Source: Motacilla alba alba (lineage: Eukaryota; Chordata; Aves; Passeriformes; Motacillidae). Taken from it: a stretch of 64,000 bases of DNA. The translations under genes were made by a program, and so were the position numbers. Below are positions 40,001 through 47,753 of this stretch, piece after piece. The number at the start of each line of letters is the position of its first letter. Position 1 is the first letter of the stretch. The notes beneath the pieces were generated by a model, which had not been told where the DNA came from, searched no databases, and saw only the letters and a program-made list of their open reading frames with translations. The stretch is taken from assembly GCF_015832195.1 (NCBI RefSeq), contig NC_052030.1:11427439-11491438 (forward strand). The letters run 5' to 3'.

Positions 40001-42235
40001 CAGAAATGCCTCTTCACTGCTGCTTTGCACAGATATCTCAGCTTGTTCCCAAAAGGGGGCTCAACACACAGAACTTCTCCTGTGGCCTCTTCAGGCGTTC
40101 CAGAGGAAAAATAAAAGGACAGACATGAGGCACTTTCTCATTCTCTGAAAAGGACAGAGTCACGCTCCCCACTGCTCCTTCCCCACTGCCTGTCTCAAAG
40201 ACAAAACCTCCACTTTTAAATCAAACTGAAGAAAACATTTGATATCCTGGTCTAGGAAAAGCTCAGCCAGCAGGAACCTTTCCACCAACTGCAGGAACAA
40301 CTGAAGCAAATCGCTACCAAACTATGAACTCTACCCTAAGTGGTCTTTGTTTTGTTATTGCTTTTTGTTTATTGCAAACTTGAGCTGAAATTCAAGTATT
40401 CTCAAGGAAAAGCACAGCTAACTTTTCCTCTTGTGCTGCTTGTACAGGTAACACAGCAAAGTCCCCTGCTCGTCATGCACTCCTCCAGCTCCCCCAGACC
40501 CTGGGCTCCAGGAAGTGTTTCCAGCTTAGCCCCCTGCTCCAGGAGCGTGGAGGGAGATCAGAAACCTGACTTGACACCTGAGCTAAGAAGAAACCTTACT
40601 CTGCTGCCTGGCAATGCAGTAGAAAATTAAAGCAGGGCTGCATGGCAATTTGGAGATGTACTTTCCCAAGCTAGTGAACTTCCCCTTGCAAGAAACCCTT
40701 GTGGCTTCTCGTGTCCTTTTGATGTTAAGATATGGCCAAAATCCCCATCAAGTAACAAAGCAGAACCCAGTGTTCTGCATTAAGGAAATTAAAACCAGCA
40801 ATTTAACTTCTGAGATCAAAAAGCAAATCCACCTCCCTGACCAAATCCTCCAGCATTCCCAGGAGGCCCCACAGCCACTCCACAATTAAGGAGTCATCCT
40901 CTGTTTAATCAGGTGGGCTCCTCCTTCCTAATCAGATCACTCTCCCCCACGCTCTGCTGCTCACTGACAAGTTCTGCACAGATAATACTCTGCTGCCATC
41001 CACCAGCTCTTCCTGCAAAGCAGCTGAGACAAATTAGGAATATAAAGTTGTTAACAAAATCATTACACCAATATTCAAAGCAGCTACAGCGTCAAGAAAA
41101 GGTACAGAAAAATGAAGCCACCTAAGAAAAATGTTCACCTGTTTATGCCAAGATTGAAGTTAAACACACAAAGATGACACATTTGTGTCAGAAAACGGAA
41201 TTTGACCATTTTTACTGCAAAATACACATCATGCATTCTTTTAACAGTCAAGCCCAAGTACATGAATCCTTAAAGAACACAGGTGGGTGGCCAGGAGAGA
41301 AATGGGGGAGTTGTACTTTAGCTTTGGTTTGGGGGGTTTGCTTTTTCCCCTTATTTTAGGTTCTAAGCCAAAGCAGATTTTTCTAGCTCCACTTCAGAAA
41401 GCAGAGTTCTCCTGCAAACTCAGTATTAGATGTGTGTTTTGCTGGATGAACAAAATTACATTTTATTTAAAGCATGGGACAATGAAATAACACTTCAGTT
41501 TCATTTCCTTTTATAACTGCTCCTGGTTGGATTTCAAACACTGGGAGAATATGGGCACAGAGGACTTCGGTTAAAAAACCCAACATTTTAATTAACTGCT
41601 TTACTGCAGACAGGGAATTCTGCAAAAATTCCCATCAGTATTCAGAAGCCCATTAAAAATAATCTACATTTTATGTCGAAACTGATTAGTATCTGTTTCA
41701 TTGTGGTATATGAGCACAGATATATTACATTTCTTTTTTTCCCTCCCTCAATTCCAAATTACACCTTTGGTTTACCCTCTCAAGTTTATATCAGACTGCT
41801 GCTTCCCAAGAAAAGAACAGAATTTGGTTTGCAACAGGAATTGACACTACCAGTAACCACCACCCAGCTGGGAAGCAGTGGCTGTTTATGCCCTACAGCT
41901 TGATCCCTTGCTGTAGGTACCCACACACTTGGGCTGGGTGTTTCCACAGGAACAGGTTCTTGTGTCCCCAGCCAGGTCACACAGAGGTTCCCCAATTTAA
42001 GCAGAAAAGGAAGCAAGTCAGAAATTGACGTTTGTGTTACTTTCCCCATTACTCCTTTAGAAGCAAACAGCAAAACACGAATTTAAAACTTCCAATGCTG
42101 CAGGAATTCTCCCCCAGAGAGCCCCCAGAGCCCTGCAGGGAGCAGGGTGTTCCTGACCTGGATCATGTAGAGCTGGGCGATGCGATATTCTTCCACGCTC
42201 ATCGGAAGAGGAATGCGATATTCCTTTATGAGCAT
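923..42235 (-). CDS. PITPNM2: PITPNM2 (Nir3), 14 coding exons, 3' part outside window
   Basis: Membrane-associated phosphatidylinositol transfer protein of the RdgB/Nir family; it exchanges phosphatidylinositol and phosphatidic acid at ER-plasma membrane contacts. The spliced exons give 2,359 nt (786 codons plus 1 nt), and every junction is GT-AG and in frame. Order seen: PITP domain (about 1-260), Ser-rich linker, FFAT motif (351-357), acidic linker, hydrolase-like region (about 420-600), second Ser-rich linker (about 601-690), and the start of DDHD (about 691 on). The rest of DDHD and LNS2 should lie beyond position 1. The paralogue call rests on stretches I recall as typical of PITPNM2 rather than PITPNM1: [12 protein letters not shown] (exon 7), [14 protein letters not shown] (exon 12) and [20 protein letters not shown] (exon 14). 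The recalled comparison was not checked by alignment. Family length is about 1,250-1,350 residues, so roughly 60 percent is present. It is the only supportable gene here. Confidence 0.96.
1094..1461 (-). other. PITPNM2 intron 13 (368 bp)
   Basis: Short intron with clear GT-AG ends. It holds nothing else I can name. Confidence 0.9.
1462..1637 (-). CDS. PITPNM2: PITPNM2 coding exon 13 (residues 671-730), start of DDHD domain
   Basis: Reads [20 protein letters not shown], then [20 protein letters not shown] and [10 protein letters not shown]; 176 nt. The FFLFGSPLG block (707-715) is a hallmark of DDHD domains. The upstream acceptor (TTGTCCCAG, AG at 1639-1638) was chosen because it restores SLHSS, matching the family. 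A second AG 12 nt downstream (1627-1626) would delete four residues in frame. The donor is TTGACA|GTAAGT, which leaves one base of codon 730. Confidence 0.95.
1638..5600 (-). other. PITPNM2 intron 12 (3.96 kb)
   Basis: Contains a 41-bp minisatellite (3888-4034). The rest is unique-looking sequence with chance open frames only. Confidence 0.9.
3888..4034. repeat. 41-bp minisatellite, about 3.6 copies
   Basis: Units begin at 3888, 3929, 3970 and 4011, each opening GAATYCCTGCTCCCCAGC and closing with GATGAGGT; the fourth is partial. Copies 2 and 3 differ at one visible base. It lies in intron 12. Confidence 0.95.
5601..5812 (-). CDS. PITPNM2: PITPNM2 coding exon 12 (residues 601-671), Ser-rich linker
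   Basis: Reads [20 protein letters not shown], then [20 protein letters not shown] and [20 protein letters not shown] to AFLS; 212 nt. The human orthologue, as I recall, has a long poly-Gly insert after the LLSPG stretch; here the segment is short and Ser/Asn-rich, with no Gly run. The acceptor is AAATCCCAG|GATAC and the donor TTTCAAG|GTAAGA, leaving two bases of S671. Confidence 0.96.
5813..6125 (-). other. PITPNM2 intron 11 (313 bp)
   Basis: Short intron with GT-AG borders; nothing further seen. Confidence 0.9.
6126..6245 (-). CDS. PITPNM2: PITPNM2 coding exon 11 (residues 561-600), nucleophile-elbow-like motif
   Basis: Encodes [20 protein letters not shown] followed by [20 protein letters not shown]; exactly 40 codons. 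G565-x-C567-x-G569 sits where DDHD/lipase proteins have GxSxG, with Cys in the nucleophile place. Human PITPNM2, as I recall it, also has Cys. The acceptor is CCTGCCTCAG|GTCTG and the donor GTCCAG|GTAGTG. Both borders are phase 0, so the exon could be skipped without a frameshift. Confidence 0.96.
6246..7265 (-). other. PITPNM2 intron 10 (1.0 kb)
   Basis: Intron with clear borders and no repeat or motif that I can support. Confidence 0.9.
7266..7455 (-). CDS. PITPNM2: PITPNM2 coding exon 10 (residues 497-560)
   Basis: Completes S497 and reads [20 protein letters not shown], then the ALPLLATSS stretch and [20 protein letters not shown] to NGQ; 190 nt. The acceptor is TTCTGCAG|CCTC and the donor GGCCAG|GTGAGC (phase 0). 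The region is highly conserved across Nir paralogues. Confidence 0.96.
7456..7914 (-). other. PITPNM2 intron 9 (459 bp)
   Basis: Short, AT-leaning intron; nothing further seen. Confidence 0.9.
7915..8159 (-). CDS. PITPNM2: PITPNM2 coding exon 9 (residues 416-497), hydrolase-like region
   Basis: Opens [20 protein letters not shown] with a hydrophobic strand followed by HGGNILDSG, and includes [20 protein letters not shown] and [16 protein letters not shown]; 245 nt. The acceptor is CCTCCTAG|GATG. The donor TCCAG|GTAAGC leaves AG of S497. The strand-turn-helix pattern resembles the first part of an alpha/beta hydrolase core, as in DDHD-type phospholipases. Catalysis by Nir proteins is not established. 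Confidence 0.96.
8160..10803 (-). other. PITPNM2 intron 8 (2.6 kb)
   Basis: Holds a perfect 15-bp tandem duplication (8222-8251) and an A-rich run (8387-8402). Otherwise nothing recognisable. Confidence 0.9.
8222..8251. repeat. Perfect 15-bp tandem duplication
   Basis: The unit TTAATTTATGGCAAA occurs twice without change, in intron 8. Confidence 0.95.
10804..10874 (-). CDS. PITPNM2: PITPNM2 coding exon 8 (residues 392-415)
   Basis: Small 71-nt exon encoding (G)[20 protein letters not shown] and IIE. The acceptor is TGCTTCCAG|GTGAC and the donor ATCGAG|GTGAGT (phase 0). It leads into the conserved hydrolase-like region of the next exon. Confidence 0.94.
10875..11717 (-). other. PITPNM2 intron 7 (843 bp)
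   Basis: Contains one MIR-like relic near its 5' end (about 11580-11670). No other feature seen. Confidence 0.9.
11580..11670 (+). mobile_element. MIR-like SINE relic
   Basis: Resembles the MIR core in sense order: CTGTCTCAGCTTCTCCCTTT and GTGAGATGAGGATAACAAG match the CTCAGTTTCCTC / TGTAAAATGGGGATAATA block. Borders are rough, and the call is from memory. Confidence 0.5.
11718..11822 (-). CDS. PITPNM2: PITPNM2 coding exon 7 (residues 357-392), acidic linker
   Basis: Reads (E)[20 protein letters not shown] and onward through [14 protein letters not shown]; 105 nt. The [10 protein letters not shown] segment points to PITPNM2 over PITPNM1. The acceptor TTTTTTAAAG|AGGAC has A at -3 instead of the usual C or T, but reading frame and family similarity leave little doubt. 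The donor is CCAGG|GTAATT. Confidence 0.94.
11823..14931 (-). other. PITPNM2 intron 6 (3.1 kb)
   Basis: Splits the FFAT codon E357. It contains a T run (12497-12510) and three identical AP-1-type TGACTCA sites between 13383 and 13872. No further gene content. Confidence 0.9.
13383..13872 (+). promoter_or_regulatory. Three AP-1-type TGACTCA sites in intron 6
   Basis: Exact TGACTCA at 13383-13389, 13553-13559 and 13866-13872, all in one orientation. Chance would give about one exact site, counting both strands, per 8 kb. Confidence 0.3.
14932..15027 (-). CDS. PITPNM2: PITPNM2 coding exon 6 (residues 325-357), FFAT motif
   Basis: Encodes [20 protein letters not shown], then an acidic run and EFFDAH; 96 nt. 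EFFDAHE (351-357) is an FFAT motif, known to bind the MSP domain of VAP proteins on the ER, and it is preceded by the expected acidic tract (DDSSDD). The acceptor is TTCCAG|CAAG. The donor ACATG|GTATGT leaves one base of E357, so the final FFAT residue is encoded partly by exon 7. Confidence 0.95.
15028..17744 (-). other. PITPNM2 intron 5 (2.7 kb)
   Basis: Contains CRE, MEF2 and AP-1 consensus sites (16182-16731) inside a stretch with more CpG than its surroundings, and a CACGTG E-box at 17625-17634 just downstream of exon 5. It is a candidate internal enhancer; no exon seen. Confidence 0.9.
16182..16219. promoter_or_regulatory. Candidate enhancer core: CRE and MEF2 consensus sites
   Basis: A perfect CRE palindrome TGACGTCA (16182-16189) is followed 20 bp later by a perfect MEF2 site CTAAAAATAG (16210-16219). 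An AP-1 site (TGAGTCA) lies at 16725-16731. CREB, MEF2 and AP-1 together are known from activity-regulated enhancers. Motif match only; use is inferred. Confidence 0.35.
17745..18068 (-). CDS. PITPNM2: PITPNM2 coding exon 5 (residues 217-325), end of PITP domain and linker
   Basis: Starts (G)[20 protein letters not shown], with helix G containing E248, matching the fourth headgroup contact of PITP-alpha. After about residue 265 it becomes an acidic, Ser/Pro-rich linker ending [16 protein letters not shown]; 324 nt, the longest exon here. The acceptor is TTTGCAG|GCC and the donor GGAG|GTAAGA. The last base joins exon 6 to make A325. The linker is the least conserved part. The basic, Ser-rich tail could be phosphorylated, but no site is proved. 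Confidence 0.96.
18304..18366. repeat. Imperfect tandem repeat around AACTTGGAAAGGGATTTT
   Basis: Three related units built on TTAACTTGGAAGGGGATTT-like sequence with insertions between them. Confidence 0.8.
18498..18561. repeat. A-rich tract followed by T13 run
   Basis: A 43-base run that is nearly all A with scattered G, one T in it, is followed after 8 bases by 13 T. The two arms could pair in single strands. Confidence 0.85.
19143..19235 (-). mobile_element. MIR-like SINE relic
   Basis: GGAAACTGAGGCAGAGATGG followed by GGACAAGCC resembles the antisense MIR block GGAAACTGAGGCACAGAGAGG ... AACTTGCC. Divergence is high and borders are rough. Confidence 0.5.
24540..24773 (-). CDS. PITPNM2: PITPNM2 coding exon 4 (residues 139-217), PITP domain
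   Basis: Reads (D)[20 protein letters not shown] through KSKRGPLS-like sequence to [16 protein letters not shown], ending FIHDVG; 234 nt. The acceptor is TTTCTACAG|ATCC and the donor GTTG|GTGAGC. W203-G204 occupies the place of the membrane-docking Trp pair (W203/W204) of PITP-alpha, so one Trp is replaced by Gly, as I recall is usual in RdgB-type domains. The stretch around 178-188 looks about two residues longer than the human protein as I remember it. Confidence 0.96.
24774..26089 (-). other. PITPNM2 intron 3 (1.3 kb)
   Basis: Clear GT-AG borders; nothing else recognised. Confidence 0.9.
26090..26211 (-). CDS. PITPNM2: PITPNM2 coding exon 3 (residues 98-139), PITP domain
   Basis: Completes R98 and reads [20 protein letters not shown], then a loop and [15 protein letters not shown]; 122 nt. 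The acceptor CCCAG|GTACACG supplies the third base of R98. The donor TTTTAG|GTAAAC leaves one base of D139. The [12 protein letters not shown] pattern is characteristic of the class II (RdgB) PITP domain. Confidence 0.96.
26212..27441 (-). other. PITPNM2 intron 2 (1.2 kb)
   Basis: Contains a TTTA microsatellite (27018-27039). Otherwise nothing recognised. Confidence 0.9.
27018..27039. repeat. TTTA microsatellite
   Basis: Five TTTA-type units in a row, in intron 2. Confidence 0.9.
27442..27656 (-). CDS. PITPNM2: PITPNM2 coding exon 2 (residues 27-98), PITP lipid-binding core
   Basis: Starts [20 protein letters not shown] and ends at YPYTRTR; 215 nt. The acceptor reads TTTTCAG|AAAAAG, and the donor CAAG|GTAAAA splits R98 after two bases. 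It contains T59 and K61 (in QYTHKVYH) and N90 (in ESWNAYPY), which align by number with the inositol-headgroup contacts T59, K61 and N90 known from PITP-alpha. This supports a working PI-binding pocket. A CR1 relic lies about 430 bp upstream of the acceptor. Confidence 0.97.
28085..28322 (+). mobile_element. CR1-type LINE, 5'-truncated 3' end
   Basis: The sequence follows the CR1 3' region from memory, in order: a block like GGCTGGACACCAGGAAGAGT, TTTCTTCACTGGAAGAGTGG, CCCCTGGAGGTGCTCAAGAA, then GATGATCTCAGAGGTCCTTT and CCAACCTCAGTGATTCCGTG at the tail. It lies antisense to PITPNM2, about 430 bp upstream of exon 2. Roughly 25-30 nt of the consensus seem missing near 28187. The start is approximate, and the terminal ATTCTRTG repeat has decayed to about one unit. 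Confidence 0.88.
33985..34125 (-). mobile_element. MIR-like SINE relic
   Basis: Contains AAAGTAACCTGAAGACACAG, a GCTGCTGGCAGGGCT block and CACCCTAACCACTTTGTGG. These match, in order, the antisense MIR segments for AAGTAACTTGCCCAAGGTCA, GTAAGTGGCAGAGC and CTTAACCACTA. Confidence 0.5.
35168..35223. repeat. 28-bp tandem duplication, 2 copies
   Basis: The two units open TAACCATTAAGTAGTTACCC and TAACCATGAAGTATTTACCC and both continue TCTGTT. A few mismatches separate them. Confidence 0.9.
36085..36190 (-). mobile_element. Possible MIR-like relic
   Basis: GAGTCAGAGACAAAATTTCA and the following CTCTGGATCAAGTCTAATCC loosely resemble the antisense MIR end (AGTGGCAGAGCCGGGATTCGA onward). It is weaker than the other relics. 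Confidence 0.35.
42158..42235 (-). CDS. PITPNM2: PITPNM2 coding exon 1 (residues 1-26), start codon
   Basis: Encodes the first 26 residues, opening [20 protein letters not shown], the first beta strand of the PITP fold. The ATG at 42235-42233 has A at -3. It is the first ATG after an in-frame stop (TAA at 42301-42299) in the same exon, which fixes the start. The donor after residue Q26 reads CAG|GTCAGG (phase 0). The exon continues upstream as 5'UTR to an acceptor at 42332-42333. Confidence 0.96.
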
Positions 42236-42331
42236 TTTGGATACAGAAATCTCTTGTCTGCTCAGAAACACAATCCAAAAGCTTTTAGTAAAGGCTCCTT
42301 AAATAATGGCAAGGAAGTGCATCGAGGATCT
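42236..42331 (-). other. PITPNM2: 5'UTR part of first coding exon
   Basis: Ninety-six bases lie between a strong acceptor (pyrimidine run ending TTTCAG, AG at 42333-42332) and the start codon. The acceptor implies at least one further non-coding exon upstream, in or beyond 42332-64000. The UTR holds a 7-codon uORF. Confidence 0.75.
42299..42322 (-). other. Seven-codon upstream ORF in PITPNM2 5'UTR
   Basis: The frame reads M-H-F-L-A-I-I-stop. Its ATG has T at -3 (weak context). The TAA ends 63 nt before the main ATG and is in the same frame. Short uORFs can lower or tune main-frame translation; here that is inferred only. Confidence 0.6.
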
Positions 42332-43534
42332 CTGAAACAGAAAGAAAGGAGAGGGGAGGAAAGAGAGAAGTGGTTATTTTCCATTCTTATGGCACAACAT
42401 CCTATTTAGGAAAAAAAAACAAACAACAAAACAACAGACAAACATTAATTTTTGTAATAGCTATAAGCATAATAGCAGAGAGAAGAATCCCTGGAGTGCT
42501 ACCAGACCTTTGATATCAAATTGAACAGAATCTTTCAGAAGAATTTTGATTTGCTCCAGGGGATACCATCAAAGCTATTACTCTCCCGACCTTTGCCATG
42601 GTATCAATCAGATTTCATATGCAACAGCATCTCCACAGAAGAGATGTGGCAAAAGCTCCAAATGAATAGGCAGATCTGCTGCTGCCCACAGTCTCCAGTG
42701 TCTGCAACACACTGGAGATGCATCCTCCCAAAAGCATCAGGTTTTATCCTCTCAAATTCATTTAGCAGCAAGAAAGGGCAATTATTCAACTTCCTCAGCC
42801 CTCAGTAACAATTTGATGAAGAAAGACCTTTGGGTTTTAAGAATAAAGACAGCAGAAATGTACTTTTTTCCCCTGCTTTATTCTGAATTATAGTCTTGGT
42901 AGGACCCTTTCTTTTTGCACCTCCAGAACAGTCTGCTGGCAAGATCCTCCTGTCATTTCTGTCAATGTCAGGCTCATTTTTACACTCCCACTGCATGAGA
43001 ATACAGTCAAAGATCAAACTGCAACACAGAAAAATCCCATTGTACCCCACCTCAAGGCACTGTAACAGAATTACTAGTTAAGAATTCAGGGAATACAGCA
43101 TTTACTACACCACAGGTCAAAGAAGGAACTTTTCAAATACCTTTAATACCCCCCATGGACTGTGGATAAAGACAATAACTTTATGCAAGGAAGGGGGAAA
43201 TAAAAGGATGACTGTCGAGGAGGACACAAGAAGCAAAGACTGTTATCAGCCCAAGTCAGCCCGGGCAGGATCTGGTGGTGGCTCTCACAGCACACAAACC
43301 ATTCACTTGGTTCCTTCTTGTCACCAAAATCCACCTTTCTGCTGTGCCTGCTTATTGGACATCTTCAGAGAGCTGCTGGAGCCAAACCAGCCCCAAGCCC
43401 TGTGACTGGTGAAAACAACCAACAGAATAACCCCAACCAATTTATCTTGTGGATTAAACCACGATGTGGGAATGAGGAAACCGCGCCGCTATCAACAGCC
43501 CTTAGTGCCAGTCGGTGTTTGCACAACACTTCAC

Positions 43535-43625
43535 CAGCCTTTTACGAGGTTTAGAGAGGCTCAAACACATGCCCATGGTCACAGAGCAACCAGGGACAAC
43601 ATTCAGTGTTTATAACCCAGGTTTA
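43535..43625 (-). mobile_element. MIR-like SINE relic
   Basis: TTTAGAGAGGCTCAAACACA, TGCCCATGGTCACAGAGCAA and TATAACCCAGGTTTACA parallel the antisense MIR order AGAGAGGTTAAG / TTGCCCAAGGTCACACAGCTA / CGAACCCAGGTCTG. Confidence 0.55.
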
Positions 43626-46600
43626 CAGCGACAGCTCTGCCAGAGCTGCCCCAGTGCCGAGCACACGCAGGGACACTGCCCAGGGGACACCCAGCCCCAT
43701 GCCACAGTGCCCCCAGCTTGCCTCCCTGTGGCTGCCACATTTCCAATCTGGCACTAAGGCAAATCCACCCCGGACCGACTCTTCTGGAATAGTGATCCGT
43801 CTGCTGCTGCATCATCTAAACAATTTATTTCCAAATTCAATTCTCTGCCGCATTTTATTGCTGTCAGAGCAATCTGTGCCCGTGGAGGGGAGGATAAAAA
43901 AGTCTCTGCTATGGCAAAGCCTGTAGAGAATAATTCTGGGAAAACTCTGCTTCCCTACACTGCCGAGCTCTGTACAGAAGTGTATCTACACACATATCCA
44001 GGATTTCCTCCATCAAACTAATCCTCCAGAACAGGTGAAGATAATCTCATTAAGTGGTTTTTAATTAGTGTCATGGCAAGGAACAACAGTTACCACCACA
44101 GGATGGATCTCAAGGACCAGATCCGAAATGGTGCAATTCCAGGATCCCAACTCTTGGAGCTAATGGCAGTGAGAGACTCAGCTACACATCTTGAGCAGTT
44201 TGTTGTGCTTTAGAGATCTTTGAAAATTAGATTGAAAAGCTTCTCCCCTTGTTCCCCAAATGCTCTGAAAGTGATTCTGCTCCATCATAAGAACATCAGT
44301 CACGTCTGTTCTTGCTACTTGCTAAAAACGGGGTATTTCTATTGATTGGGAGAGATTAATAAAACAAAAAATGGAACCTAAAAAGCAGTAAAATGGCAAG
44401 AAACCAGTACCAACACAGAAAAAATGTGTTTATAGTGAAGTGCCAGTCAGGTAATAATTCAGATGGCTGAGACACAAGAGGGCTTATCTTATTACAGATT
44501 AAAAACCTCAACATTTTGGTCCCAAGCAGGCAGAGCAGCAGCCTTGGCATGTGGAGCCTGTCTGGTCACAGCACTGGCTCCTGCTCAGCTTTTATGGGAA
44601 CTGAGGCTTCATCATGAACCCTCCTTCAGGTTTCTCCTTCCCTGTGGTCAGTGATTAAAAAGCAGCATTTGGGCTCAGCCCACAGGACTGCAGGCAGCAG
44701 CAGACCCTGATTTTGTGCCCATTGAAGTGACCCCCTCCAGCTACTGCAACCAGCCCCTGAGAGCTGGGTAGAAAACAACCCTGGAAACACACTGGGCAAC
44801 ACCACGGAGCAAATCCCAACCTCAAACCAAGGGAAAGGCACCTGGGATCAGCAGCCTGATACTGAAGGAGGCACAAAGAGAACAAACTTGACTTGTTTGC
44901 CTGGTTTTTAGCCAGACCGGCAAAGAAAAGTAAATTATCAAGGTACATTTGCAGGTTGGGTTGTCTTTGAGTTGAAAATAACCTGTTCCTACCCTTTCAA
45001 GTGCCGTGGAGCCCGGGTATCAAACCATGAAATAAAAACATGGGATCAAACCAAATTCAGATCAGGGGGAACACCATTCCAGGTGGGACAGAGGTGACAA
45101 AATGGCCCTTTCAGACAACTCACTGAGGACAGTGGCCTCCTTCCAAAATCCTGGGATTTTATAGAGAATCAAAGACCGCTCATTGTATTGTCCAAACAAA
45201 ACACACAAGTTTGTCTGCAGAAATGACAGGAGAGAGGAAAAAGCGCTTCTGGAAGCAGGGGAGCCACCACACAGCTCTGGAAAGCGGGTGTCAAAACCCC
45301 AGCTGTGCCCATGGCACTCGTCTGCACCCAGCCCACTGCTGGAAGCAGCCAGAGGTGTTGGAGCTGCTCCATGTGCTGGGATTAGCAAACAGCCAGGGTT
45401 TCACCGCTGGATTTTGGCTGCACCCAGCTGGACTTTCCATGGATTTGCCAAACCCCTGTGGCCGCACAACTGGAAGATCCAGAGGCTGTTTGCAAACCTC
45501 AGCCTGCAGCTGGCTTCCCAGCAAGAAGCAAGCAGTGGTGACGCAGGACGTTTCCAGACTCGCTGCTGTTCCTGCTCCAGCCAAGTGGCACATTTGTACA
45601 GCCCGTTATTCAATTTATACCCTGAGCTGTAGTAACTGGGAGAGCCAGGCGCATAATTTTATACCTCAATTATTTTAAAATCAGGTTCTCAAAGCATCAT
45701 AATTATGCTGCAGAGTCAATATCCTGCTGAGATGAGTCAGGTCCACCTCTGAGCCATTGCTCCAGGCTGTCTGAAGGCTCATGCACAGCCTGCTGCATTT
45801 CATTCCAATTTTAACATTCTCCCTCACAACAACAAACTCCCTAAAAAAAGTGCCCGTGCTTTAAAATCAGGGGAGAATTATCTGGATCTGCAGAAGCTGA
45901 ACAGACCAAGAGACCCGGCAGAATCTCTCCATTTAACCCATGAACTTGGTTTACCTTGGGAGTGTCCAGGCAGCCGCCCTGGTACTGAAGGAGGTAGCAA
46001 AGGGCTGATAACAACTGACAGCTCGTAATTAAGGAGTAAGTTCAGTGTGTGAAGGGTGGTTAAACTGTGCTACTGAAATGCTGGAGGCCAAATTCCAGCC
46101 AGGCTTCCCAGGCTAGCCCTGAGGAGATGGAAACTGAGTGTGACAGCAGAAATCCCAGCTCCTCGGCAGGTCCAGGGCAGCAGAACCACTCACGCCGTGG
46201 GTTCAGGCTACAAAAGAGCTGCTATGACTCTTCCCAGCTGTCACCTCAATGACAAATTTTGACCAGCTCACTTTTTCCATGCTCAGGCTGCTGAGCAGAG
46301 GCTTTTTAGGGCTGCAGTGAGCAACGCCCCAGCAGCAGGAACGCACCTCAGGCCATGGCTGCTGCATCCCTTTTCCAACAGACACGACAGAGAGCAACTC
46401 TAATGAGCTTTTTCCAGCCTCACACAGGAGGTTCATTTTATGCCATTATAAAGTTAAAAGGAAAACCCATCATGAAGGCTCACACAGCAGCTGGTAGCAG
46501 AAGCAGGTCCCAGCCCCAGGTCTCAGGTTCTGATCACCCCCTGCCTGCTCAGGGCTGTGCTCTCCATAGAAGCTGAGAAAAGTCTCTTCTATGAAAGAGC

Positions 46601-47720
46601 ACACTGGTGAGCTAAGGATTGATATTCCTGACTCTGCTGTTGAACATTTTTCCCTGCAATATTTTCACATCACCAAGAAATTTAAGATAATTAACAGAAA
46701 CAACTGTAAGAAAACCAAGCCAAACCTGTAACAGCAAAAGGATGAGCGAAGGCATTACCTGAAGACCTCACCTAAAGACCTTCCTTAGGCTCTCTACATC
46801 ACCTTTATCCCTCAAGAAGATGCTTCCTTGAAGAAAGCGATATCAAAGAGACGCCAGCACTGATCCCAAGCGGATCAAACACTTGGACTTTGGAAGCAAC
46901 ACCAGGCTTAGCAGCCCAGCACCTTCCCCCTCCTGCAGAGTTCCCTGGAGGAGGACACAGCGCTCCCCCATGACTGGAAGCACTGCATACTTACTGTGCT
47001 TGGATTTATTTATGCCTTCAGAAGCTGCAGCAGAAATGGGAAACAGAATCCCAGGGCCTAAGTCAGCAGTTTTCAAAGGCAGCCTCGGTGCTCACACCTT
47101 GATTAATGCGGCACTTTCCCTCCTGGCCCAGAGCAGTCTTGCTCAGCTTTATCTGTCCAGAGTGGCATTGCTGCAAAGACCATTCCCTGTCACTCAGATC
47201 CTGCTTGTCCACAGTGTCCCTGCCTCTCAGAAGCTTTCCACGAGTATCTACAGAGCCTGGTTGTCAAGCCTTGCTCAGCCCTCACTCACCAGATTTGCCT
47301 GCCCAACCCTCTCCAGGAGCTGTGGCACACATGGCCCAAGATCCACCAGAGCCTGGCATTTGTCCTGCCCACATCCCACTGCTGGCTCCACGGGGAGGAC
47401 ACAGGACAGAGAAGAACTTCTTGGTCTGTGCGTGCTCAGCACACTCTAGGCTGGAGTGTGTCACCGTGAATCTCTCATGACTGATCACTACTCTGCAAAG
47501 GTCAGGGGAAAACACAATTAATGAGGCTTTTCCAAGGAGATGAATAACGAGTGCTCGTATTTTACCGTTCCCTCCTCTCCCCTCCTTGCCCAACCCCACC
47601 AAAGTGATCTCTCCAGTGGGACTGTTTCAAGCCATATCTACACTGGAAGGTCAAAAAGCCTCAACATTTCTATTTAGTAGCTTTGTGGCCACAAACCACT
47701 CATCACTACTCTCAAAACTG

Positions 47721-47753
47721 TCTCTCTCTCTCTCACACACACATGCACTAAAC
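47721..47753. repeat. TC/AC dinucleotide repeat
   Basis: A run of TC units passes directly into AC units. Confidence 0.9.

Larger units (their letters stand above)
27657..42157 (-). other. PITPNM2 intron 1 of the coding region (14.5 kb)
   Basis: The largest bounded intron here. It contains a CR1 3' end (28085-28322), MIR-like relics (33985-34125, 36085-36190) and a 28-bp duplication (35168-35223). An AT-rich stretch from about 28540 to 29400 lacks any repeat I recognise. Open frames up to 165 codons occur on both strands but show no family similarity. Confidence 0.9.

Noticed and set aside
42236..42271. Possible 12-residue N-terminal extension before MLIKEY
   Set aside because: The frame is open back to the TAA at 42301-42299 but holds no ATG, only GTG and TTG codons. 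The family protein starts at MLIKEY.
46883..47449. 188-codon open frame on the plus strand
   Set aside because: Ser/Leu/Pro-rich translation typical of random GC-leaning DNA, with no family likeness.
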